Of a stretch of 5,002 nucleotides of DNA, positions 1 to 5,002 are shown piece after piece. How positions within the stretch are numbered: the stretch's first letter is position 1; each line of letters opens with the position of its first letter. This DNA comes from an uncultured Spirochaetia bacterium (GTDB lineage Bacteria; Spirochaetota; UBA4802; JAGODF01): contig CALCJG010000439.1 in assembly GCA_937967705.1 (NCBI GenBank), positions 1 through 5,002 of the forward strand, read 5' to 3'. Under the pieces are notes generated by a model. It saw nothing but the letters and a program-made list of their open reading frames with translations, did not search any database and had not been told where the DNA came from. The position numbers and the translations under genes are program-made.

Positions 1-11
1 TCTTCCGATCT
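1..11 (+). other. Probable residual sequencing-adapter end
   Basis: The first 11 bases, TCTTCCGATCT, equal the 3' end shared by standard Illumina TruSeq-type adapters (established knowledge). An exact match placed at the very first base is unlikely by chance. If correct, genomic sequence begins at about base 12 and the first three codons of the truncated COG3014-like gene are artefactual. A chance match in real coding sequence remains possible because the reading frame stays open. Confidence 0.6.
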
Positions 12-817
12 ACGAACTCAATCCCAAGCTGAGAATGGTCTATCGGGATCTTCAGAGACTTGCCAAGCAGCTGGGTGATGACGAGGATTACCGGAAATGG
101 CGTTCCCGTTTCGGGAAAAAGGATAATCTGCCGAAAGATGCCGGAGAACTTGTCATGATCTATCATGCAGGTTTGAGCGCCGTTAAAGTGTCCCGGGGAC
201 CTCTGCTCGCCGACAAGGCCATGGAAGCCGGTATCAGGGTTGCCCTGTCCGGAATGCCTGCAAAGGAGGGGGTAACGATCTCTGCGGTTCTTTTTGCCCT
301 CAATAAGGCCGAGAACCCCATACCCCGTTTTCAGAAAAGATCCAACAGGATCGATCATCTTGTGATCAACGTCAATGGAAAGGATGTGGGCAGGACCGTT
401 AAGCTCGAGGATATCGAGTCAACGGCCGTCAGGACGCTGGATGAGAAGTACAATACCATCGTCGCCAAGACAGCGGCGGGAATTGCCGTCAAGGTGGCCG
501 CTTCCATCGCCGCCGGATATGCAGCTAAAAAGGCTGCAGAGCAGGTCAAACAGCTTGGCAGCTTCGCAGGTCTAATCGGCACTGCTGTAGGTGCCGGAAC
601 GGGTGCCGCGTTGATCTCTCAGATCAAACCGGACTTGCGCTGCTGGCATACGCTGCCCGCCAATCTGCAATTGAGCCGTATCTTCCTTCCGCCGGGGCAG
701 TATGACATAACCATAAAGTTCATCGACAAGAGCAACAGGGTCGAGAGAACTACCAACCATAAGATCAATATCGTTAAGGGGAAAAAGACCATTTTTAATT
801 TTCGCACTTTATATTAA
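2..817 (+). CDS. COG3014-like protein, C-terminal part (5'-truncated)
   Basis: The reading frame is open from the first bases of the window (codons LPIYELNP upstream of the first ATG at 35), so the gene starts outside and only about 271 residues of its C-terminus are visible. The piece resembles the COG3014 family of uncharacterised, often lipoprotein-annotated proteins. The matches, numbered from the ATG at 35, are a repeat-like YELNP segment followed by RDLQRLAKQLG, then GELVMIYHAGL (37-47), an Ala/Gly-rich stretch (about 143-195), and a PDLRCWHTLPANLQL motif (199-213) leading into a beta-rich end with LPPGQYDITI. Family members usually carry TPR-like repeats and a signal peptide in the missing N-terminal half, so an envelope location is inferred, not seen. 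The Ala/Gly-rich stretch is amphipathic with several lysines and is not a convincing membrane helix. The biochemical function of the family is unknown to me. The family match is from memory of its motifs. The first three codons may be sequencing adapter. Confidence 0.72.
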   Translation, partial: LPIYELNPKLRMVYRDLQRLAKQLGDDEDYRKWRSRFGKKDNLPKDAGELVMIYHAGLSAVKVSRGPLLADKAMEAGIRVALSGMPAKEGVTISAVLFALNKAENPIPRFQKRSNRIDHLVINVNGKDVGRTVKLEDIESTAVRTLDEKYNTIVAKTAAGIAVKVAASIAAGYAAKKAAEQVKQLGSFAGLIGTAVGAGTGAALISQIKPDLRCWHTLPANLQLSRIFLPPGQYDITIKFIDKSNRVERTTNHKINIVKGKKTIFNFRTLY

Positions 818-832
818 TCATTGATTAATATA
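810..832. repeat. Perfect 11-bp inverted repeat, candidate operator
   Basis: The arm TATATTAATCA (810-820) is followed by one T (821) and then its exact reverse complement (822-832). The palindrome overlaps the stop codon (815-817) of the COG3014-like gene and lies just upstream of the hybrid sensor gene. It is too A+T-rich and lacks the following T-run expected of an intrinsic terminator. Its symmetry and length suit a binding site for a dimeric regulator. A weak promoter-like pair overlaps it: TTGATT (821-826), a 17-bp spacer, then TTCAAT (844-849), each matching its consensus at four of six positions. The palindrome is directly visible; the operator role is inference. Confidence 0.45.
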
Positions 833-848
833 GGGGGGTCCTTTTCAA

Positions 849-886
849 TGTCCCTGTGAGGGCCGTGAGCGGCTCTCATGGGGACA
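849..886 (+). other. 17-bp stem-loop across the putative start of the hybrid sensor gene
   Basis: Bases 849-865 pair with 870-886 without any bulge around a TGAG tetraloop (866-869); three of the 17 pairs are G-U type (855/880, 856/879, 861/874). The outer end is TGTCCC against GGGACA. The ATG at 878-880 lies inside the 3' arm. No T-run follows on either strand, so it is not a standard intrinsic terminator. It could be a translation-controlling hairpin, an intergenic REP-like palindrome, or a transcript-end structure of the upstream gene. The fold is read directly from the bases; the role is open. Confidence 0.6.
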
Positions 887-2794
887 CCCAAAACGTCGTT
901 CATTGATCTGATATTCATGGAACATAAAAAGCATGAGATACCTGCGGGGGAGTCCCGAAACTCTCCCGTGAATTCTTTATTCAGCGTCTTCGATTTGGTC
1001 AAGTTTCCTGTCTGTGTCATTGATTTGCAGGGGCAGTTGATCAGCCGCAATAAAGAGTTTTCCCGTCTCTTCGATCAGGAGGAGGGTCATCTCTCCCTCG
1101 ATCTGACTCACCCCTTTTTCCCCGAATACCGGCGCAGGATTGCAGTATCCTATCTCCGGGCCCTAAAGGGGCAGGAGCGTCAGTGTTTTGCCGTCATGAA
1201 AGATTCCGATGGCAACAGCATTCCCGTGGAAATATACCTTTTCCCCATCTTTCAAAGAGAAAGGGTGGATGCCATTCTGGTCTTTCTCAAAATCGTCAAT
1301 GAGCGGATACAATCCTTTGACCGGGCTGCGGATATCGTCATGGAAGACGATGTGACGGGGGTTTCCCGCATCTACGAGTTTTCCCCCAATCCCATGATGC
1401 GCTTCAACAGACAGGGACAGATTCTGAAGGTAAGCGATTCCCTGAAAGGTTTCCTGGGCTATACCGTGGAGGAACTCCTTAAGAACAGGCGGTATCTGTA
1501 CAAATCCGTTTCACATTATGATTTCAGCCGCATACGCAAGGCTATTCTGGAGATTCTGGAAAACAAGATATCCTTCAAGCGCATTGGAGATGTGCGGGTA
1601 AAGGCCCGCAACGAGGAGGAGAAATGGATGAACGTCATCATCTATCCTCTGGGAGGGGATAAGAAGGTCGATGTGATTGAGATGATCTTCGAGGATATCA
1701 CCAAGATACGGCGGTTGGAAAACCGCGCGAGTGCAAACAGCAGAATACAGATTATCGGAGATATCACCAAGGGGCTTCTTCATTCTTTCAACAATCTCAT
1801 CAGCATCATCATGAGCCGATCCCAGATGCTTCTTCAGGTAACGGAAAAGGATTTCATCGTAGACGGTCTCAAGTCCATTGAGCGGACCGCCATTGAGGGG
1901 GTCAAACAGATTCGGCGCATAGAAGACTTCATGGGGGAGGGATACCGAATCGATGAATTCTATGAAGAGAGTCTGATCGACATCGTGGAGGATGCGATCG
2001 AATTTGCCAAGATTCAGTTCAAGGTGGAATCCAAGGAAAAGAGGCGCATGATACGAATTGACAAGCGCTACTTCTCGAAGGTGGTCATCAACACGAACAT
2101 GCGGCTATTGCGGGAACTGCTTCTTTCGGTGATATTCCGTGTATCCAACAATATCAGTAAGAGCGGAAATCTCAGCATTGTTCTGAAGGAGAACGGATCG
2201 CCTGTAATCACCATCACGTCCACCACGGACAGGGAAGGGGGAGATGAGGGGGAATACATCGCCAATCCCTTCTATCAGGAACTCGATCTCAGAAGAATAG
2301 CTGAGAAAATCAACGTGAAGATCATTGAGGAAGAATCTCCTGACACCTATGCCATACAGGTCATCATGCCTCCTGGAATGGTTGTGGAGAAAAAAACTCA
2401 TGACATGGAAAAGGTGAATTTCCGCTTGAGGGATTTGAGGATTCTCATCGTTGAGGATGACAAGGATTTGAAAAACATACTCTATGAAATCTTCAGCAGC
2501 ATGGGTAACCGGGTGACGCTCTTTGAGAACGGGCTGGACGCCCTGACGGAAGTGAAGAACAATCGTTTCGATCTCCTGATCACCGATTACGGCATCGAGG
2601 GTATTACCGGTCTGGAGCTTGCCGCCAGGGCGAAGGAGCAGGATGAAAGGCTAATCACCGTGCTTTTGACCGGCTGGATGCTGGACGATCTGAAAACCTA
2701 CAAGAATGTAATCGATCTGTATTTCCCCAAGCCGTTCAAGCTGGATGTCCTCATCAAGGAAATTGCCAAATCCCTCTCCGCAAAAAAGGATTAA
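878..2794 (+). CDS. PAS-PAS-histidine kinase-like-receiver hybrid protein, probable pseudokinase
   Basis: A 638-residue soluble signalling protein with no membrane segment or signal peptide. The order is a PAS-like domain (about 34-142, FPVCVIDLQGQLISRNKEF), a second PAS domain (about 166-282, with GFLGYTVEEL and ending FEDITKIRRL), an NtrB-like dimerisation helix (about 288-352) with phospho-acceptor candidate His302 in HSFNN, a HATPase-like region (about 365-500) and a C-terminal receiver domain (about 519-635). The receiver looks complete: acidic pair Glu526/Asp527, phospho-acceptor Asp570, Thr598 and Lys618 in FPKPF. The kinase core looks eroded. The acidic residue normally after His is Ser303, the N-box asparagines are replaced by Ser417 and Arg421, and no DxGxG or GTGLGL boxes can be found. 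It may sense a cytoplasmic cue and use the receiver as the output or input switch; the partner is unknown. The start is uncertain: an in-frame stop at 866-868 limits it, ATG 878 lies in a hairpin with only a weak GAGCGG upstream, ATG 917 has no clear ribosome-binding site, and GTG 969 is another possibility just before the first PAS domain. Confidence 0.9.
   Translation: MGTPKTSFIDLIFMEHKKHEIPAGESRNSPVNSLFSVFDLVKFPVCVIDLQGQLISRNKEFSRLFDQEEGHLSLDLTHPFFPEYRRRIAVSYLRALKGQERQCFAVMKDSDGNSIPVEIYLFPIFQRERVDAILVFLKIVNERIQSFDRAADIVMEDDVTGVSRIYEFSPNPMMRFNRQGQILKVSDSLKGFLGYTVEELLKNRRYLYKSVSHYDFSRIRKAILEILENKISFKRIGDVRVKARNEEEKWMNVIIYPLGGDKKVDVIEMIFEDITKIRRLENRASANSRIQIIGDITKGLLHSFNNLISIIMSRSQMLLQVTEKDFIVDGLKSIERTAIEGVKQIRRIEDFMGEGYRIDEFYEESLIDIVEDAIEFAKIQFKVESKEKRRMIRIDKRYFSKVVINTNMRLLRELLLSVIFRVSNNISKSGNLSIVLKENGSPVITITSTTDREGGDEGEYIANPFYQELDLRRIAEKINVKIIEEESPDTYAIQVIMPPGMVVEKKTHDMEKVNFRLRDLRILIVEDDKDLKNILYEIFSSMGNRVTLFENGLDALTEVKNNRFDLLITDYGIEGITGLELAARAKEQDERLITVLLTGWMLDDLKTYKNVIDLYFPKPFKLDVLIKEIAKSLSAKKD
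943..970 (+). other. Second stem-loop near the 5' end of the hybrid sensor gene
   Basis: CGGGGGAGT (945-953) pairs with ACTCTCCCG (960-968) over nine positions with one G-U pair, leaving a six-base loop (954-959). Two more G-U pairs can extend it to 943 and 970. The possible GTG start at 969 is at its edge. It lies in the part of the reading frame before the first PAS domain, so this stretch may be untranslated leader. The sequence after it is T-rich but broken (AATTCTTTATT), weak for a terminator. Confidence 0.35.
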
Positions 2795-2823
2795 ATTCCT
2801 GCCGCCCGGTCTCCGCTTTCCTC

Positions 2824-2852
2824 TTTACTTTTTTTCATAAGTTCGGTATGAT
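2824..2852 (+). promoter_or_regulatory. Putative sigma70-type promoter of the M48 peptidase gene
   Basis: TTTACT (2824-2829, four of six matches to TTGACA) and TATGAT (2847-2852, five of six matches to TATAAT) are separated by exactly 17 bp in the gap after the hybrid sensor gene. Transcription would start near 2859 and leave a leader of about 100 nt before the ATG at 2960. This suggests the peptidase gene can be transcribed independently of its upstream neighbour. It is a consensus match only. Confidence 0.45.
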
Positions 2853-2887
2853 ATTACTGATGCTTTCCATACGAAAATGTGTACCCG

Positions 2888-2934
2888 ATGGCGAGCCGGT
2901 AAGATGCATATCCATATGCGAGGGCCGCTGCCAT
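2888..2934 (+). promoter_or_regulatory. Foldable 5' leader element upstream of the M48 peptidase gene
   Basis: The lower stem pairs ATGGC (2888-2892) with GCCAT (2930-2934), AGC (2894-2896) with GCT (2927-2929), and GGT (2898-2900) with GCC (2924-2926, one G-U), leaving single-base bulges at 2893 and 2897. An asymmetric internal loop (AAGAT / GAGG) separates it from a terminal hairpin, GCATA (2906-2910) with TATGC (2915-2919) and loop TCCA. The element ends about 10 nt before the purine-rich ribosome-binding site, so it could tune translation or bind a ligand or protein. I do not recognise it as a known riboswitch class. The pairing is visible; function is inference. Confidence 0.3.
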
Positions 2935-2944
2935 GCGCTTTGCT

Positions 2945-2954
2945 GAAGGGAGGG
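2945..2954 (+). promoter_or_regulatory. Ribosome-binding site that fixes the M48 peptidase start
   Basis: GAAGGGAGGG lies five bases before the ATG at 2960, good spacing for a Shine-Dalgarno sequence. The in-frame upstream ATG at 2933 has no comparable site (GAGGG at 2920-2924 is eight bases upstream but inside the predicted leader fold). Starting at 2960 also gives a clean signal peptide, which supports this choice. Confidence 0.7.
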
Positions 2955-2959
2955 ATGCC

Positions 2960-4912
2960 ATGAGAAGATTTGTCCGTATAATGCAAGTCACCGTTCTCTT
3001 TATCTGGGTTCTGATGCCATGGGCTTGGGCCCAGGGATCCATGGAAGACAGTGAGCTTTGGGATCACCTGCAACGGCGAAGTGCAGTGCATTTTGAGAGA
3101 TATGTAAAGAGCCGGGGCGGTTGTGTCGATTCCGGGGTGTGGCGCGGCCCGATTGAATCGGCCTTCCGAAGACTGATCATTGCCTCCGGGAATCCCCCCT
3201 TTAATCTGAACTACTGTGTGGTCTCCGACAATACCTTCAACGCTGCAGCATTCCCGGGAGGGCAGTTCTTCATAAACCGGGGGATCCTGATGATTCTGGA
3301 ACAGGAATGCCTGAAGGAGATGGCGTTGGACGGATCGGCTGGAAAAAAACGCGGTATCGGCTGGTATCGGGAGCGGCATATCGCCCCCATCCTGGCCCAT
3401 GAGCTGGCCCATTACTACAACCGGCATATGTTTTTTTCGATTAAGAAGGAATGGTCCTATGCGGGAACAGGGGCCCGGGATATCAGCATCGACATGATCA
3501 AGTATACCCAGAAGAACGAGCTGGATGCGGATTATACGGGATATCTGTACCTGCAGAGGGCGGGTTATGAACCCCGGTACATGATTCAGATGCTCAACCT
3601 GCTCAACTTGATGAGGCAGGACTGTCTGGCCCGCAGGAAGTGCGGGGCCAACTCTTATCTGGACAGCCATCCCTCGCCCCATGAGAGATTATCGAAACTC
3701 AAACATCAGGGTCAGAGCCTGCATGAATGGGCTTTCCGGATGGAACAGACCTTTACGGATATTCAGACAGGCAGGCATCTCCGGGAATGCGTCAAGTCGC
3801 TCGAGAATTCTTTGAAAAAACTTCCGGAAAACCTTCATCTCCAGAAGGCGTATGCCGTGGCGTTGCATAAACTCTGGCTTTCCACGGTTTCTCCGCAGGC
3901 CCAGAAGCTGAGAGCCGTGATTGATATGCCCTCCTTCAGGGACTCCATGGTTTTGAAAGACGAGCTGACCCGGCGCGGTGTGAAGAAGGTGATTCCCGGC
4001 AACCAGGAGTATTATTTCAAGGCTATGGAAGCCTATGAAAGGGTGTATCAGCGGGCCATGGATTCTTCTTTCCTTTCCAATTACGGTGTACTGCTCTGTT
4101 ACTCCAACAATCCAGCCGAGGAAAAGATGGGACTGGAACTGACGTATAAAGCCGTAAGTATCACCCCGGCGCTTTCCCATATGTCCAATTATGCCCTGGC
4201 TCTATACCTGACCGGGGATACAGCCAGAGCAAAGGCAATCCTGCAGGGAATGGCAGTGCGTCTCGATGTGATGTTTACGAGTGCACTGGGTAAAGCGGAG
4301 AAAGATCCCAAGATCAAGGCTAGGCTGGATCAGATGAAGGAGTATGTAAAAAAAATGCAGCAGTTGAATCCGGAGTATGTTCACGGGGAATATACTCCCA
4401 TACTGAATCTCGCGCTGCTAATGCATTATGAGGGAGAAAGTCAGAAAGCCCGGGGTCTGGCGGCGGAATATTTCAAGAGTTATGATTCCAGTTCGTCCTG
4501 GGCCAGATATCTTTCGGAAATGACTGAAACCCCCCTGCCGAAAAGCGCCGAGAAAAAGTATATGGCCGTTGCGGGCGTCAGGGTAGGGGACAGCCTGAAA
4601 TTTGTCCTCAAAACCTGGGGGAAACCCTCTATAAAGATTACGGATTCGGCGGGAAACGAGATATGGTATTATAAAAGCCTGGATATTAAACTCTGCCTTG
4701 ACAGCGGTATGGTGGTTCGCATGGATTTGAATTCCCCAATCAGTCCCAAAGCTGAGGGCGTTCTGGGTGTAGGGATGCCCAAGGAGAGAATTGAAAAAGT
4801 CCTGGGGCCCCACAAGTACATCGCCGATACCTTCTTTATTTATGAAGGGCCGCAGAGAACGGCGGTCCTCTACGTTCTGGGGGTGGCCCAGGCCATTATA
4901 CTTCTCCCCTGA
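2960..4912 (+). CDS. Secreted M48-family zinc metallopeptidase with TPR-like and BamE-like regions
   Basis: A 650-residue exported protein, numbered from the ATG at 2960. The N-terminus is a Sec signal peptide: MRRF, a hydrophobic core, and a probable cut after AWA (about residue 24, before QG). The peptidase part (about 30-260) shows FNAAAFPGGQFFINRGIL (93-110), the zinc motif HELAH (147-151, catalytic Glu148), the third zinc ligand Glu187 in ELDAD, and SHPSPHERL (236-244); this is the M48 pattern of periplasmic proteases and chaperones such as BepA. The segment between RGIL and HELAH is longer than usual, by roughly 15-20 residues. Residues about 290-515 look like divergent TPR-type helices, common in this group for binding substrate or the Bam machinery. 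The end holds two similar SmpA/OmlA (BamE)-like units (about 537-590 and 598-650), each with a GVxxG/GVGMP start followed by WGKP or LGPH. Likely role is outer-membrane protein quality control or envelope maintenance; the exact substrate is unknown. An extension to ATG 2933 would add nine residues but has weaker start signals. Confidence 0.88.
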   Translation: MRRFVRIMQVTVLFIWVLMPWAWAQGSMEDSELWDHLQRRSAVHFERYVKSRGGCVDSGVWRGPIESAFRRLIIASGNPPFNLNYCVVSDNTFNAAAFPGGQFFINRGILMILEQECLKEMALDGSAGKKRGIGWYRERHIAPILAHELAHYYNRHMFFSIKKEWSYAGTGARDISIDMIKYTQKNELDADYTGYLYLQRAGYEPRYMIQMLNLLNLMRQDCLARRKCGANSYLDSHPSPHERLSKLKHQGQSLHEWAFRMEQTFTDIQTGRHLRECVKSLENSLKKLPENLHLQKAYAVALHKLWLSTVSPQAQKLRAVIDMPSFRDSMVLKDELTRRGVKKVIPGNQEYYFKAMEAYERVYQRAMDSSFLSNYGVLLCYSNNPAEEKMGLELTYKAVSITPALSHMSNYALALYLTGDTARAKAILQGMAVRLDVMFTSALGKAEKDPKIKARLDQMKEYVKKMQQLNPEYVHGEYTPILNLALLMHYEGESQKARGLAAEYFKSYDSSSSWARYLSEMTETPLPKSAEKKYMAVAGVRVGDSLKFVLKTWGKPSIKITDSAGNEIWYYKSLDIKLCLDSGMVVRMDLNSPISPKAEGVLGVGMPKERIEKVLGPHKYIADTFFIYEGPQRTAVLYVLGVAQAIILLP

Positions 4913-4933
4913 CGGGAGGGAATGAGAGGATAA

Positions 4934-5002
4934 CTATTCTTCCGGCCATTCCCCGCTGAAAACCTCTACGGCGGGTCCGGTTAGATAGACATGATTGTCC
5001 AC
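4934..5002 (-). CDS. dapF: Diaminopimelate epimerase, C-terminal 22 residues (cut by window end)
   Basis: Reading the minus strand from the window end gives VDNHVYLTGPAVEVFSGEWP, then EE and a TAG stop at 4934-4936. The VYLTGPA...VFSGE pattern matches the conserved last strand of DapF, which interconverts LL- and meso-diaminopimelate in lysine and peptidoglycan synthesis in the cytoplasm. The catalytic cysteines and the rest of the enzyme lie beyond the window. The gene converges on the M48 peptidase gene with 21 bp between the stop codons. The assignment rests on a short but characteristic tail. Confidence 0.8.
   Translation of the reverse strand: MDNHVYLTGPAVEVFSGEWPEE

Noticed and set aside
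443..621. Ala/Gly-rich stretch of the COG3014-like protein as a transmembrane segment
   Set aside because: Lysines and glutamates interrupt it at short intervals and the composition is typical of this region of the family, so a membrane helix is not supported.
2795..2836. Possible intrinsic terminator of the hybrid sensor gene, suggested by a run of seven T at 2829-2835
   Set aside because: No stable G+C-rich stem precedes the T-run; the best pairings found are three base pairs. The T-run fits better as promoter spacer.
2881..2936. Known c-di-GMP (GEMM) riboswitch in the peptidase leader
   Set aside because: The region can fold, but the conserved GEMM sequence blocks as I remember them are absent, so no named class is assigned.
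2825..3682. Long minus-strand open frame of 285 codons opposite the M48 peptidase gene
   Set aside because: It lies antisense to clear M48 motifs and crosses the promoter and leader region; its translation has no recognisable domain and is Pro/His/Gln-rich in the manner of antisense shadows.
3689..4180. Minus-strand open frame of 163 codons
   Set aside because: It is fully antisense to the TPR-like part of the peptidase gene, with no ribosome-binding site or domain that I could see.
4904..4918. Small hairpin CTCCC/GGGAG between the convergent M48 and dapF genes as a bidirectional terminator
   Set aside because: The stem has only five Watson-Crick pairs and no T-run follows on either strand, so it is too weak to call.

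Overview
The window is an ordinary-looking bacterial chromosome fragment of about 50% G+C. It carries two complete genes and two genes cut by the window edges. A cytosolic PAS/histidine-kinase-like/receiver hybrid protein, a secreted M48 metallopeptidase with a composite C-terminus, a COG3014-type protein and dapF together suggest a Gram-negative bacterium. The style resembles Desulfobacterota (the old Deltaproteobacteria), but that placement is inference and no rRNA or other marker gene is present to confirm it.

Layout, left to right. Positions 2-817 (+) are the C-terminal part of a COG3014-like protein whose N-terminus lies outside the window. Its first 11 bases are identical to the 3' end of a common Illumina adapter, so the window probably begins at a contig end. 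A perfect 23-bp palindrome (810-832) covers its stop codon, and a 17-bp hairpin (849-886) follows. Positions 878-2794 (+) encode a soluble two-PAS sensor hybrid with an intact receiver domain but a strongly eroded kinase core. Positions 2795-2959 are a leader region with a plausible sigma70-type promoter, a foldable 5' UTR and a strong ribosome-binding site. Positions 2960-4912 (+) encode an exported M48 zinc peptidase followed by a TPR-like helical region and two BamE/SmpA-like repeats. Positions 4934-5002 (-) are the last 22 codons of dapF, convergent with the peptidase gene and separated from it by 21 bp.

The three forward genes share a direction, but the gaps (60 and 165 bp) contain their own putative signals, so they need not form one operon. 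The COG3014-like protein and the M48 peptidase both suggest cell-envelope roles. The hybrid protein between them is a candidate signalling component, but no direct link is shown by the sequence.

The points most worth a second look are the probable pseudokinase nature of the hybrid protein, the stacked palindrome and hairpin around its uncertain start codon, the structured leader and unusual architecture of the M48 protein, and the likely adapter remnant at base 1. I saw no mobile element, CRISPR array, tRNA, rRNA or clear defence system.
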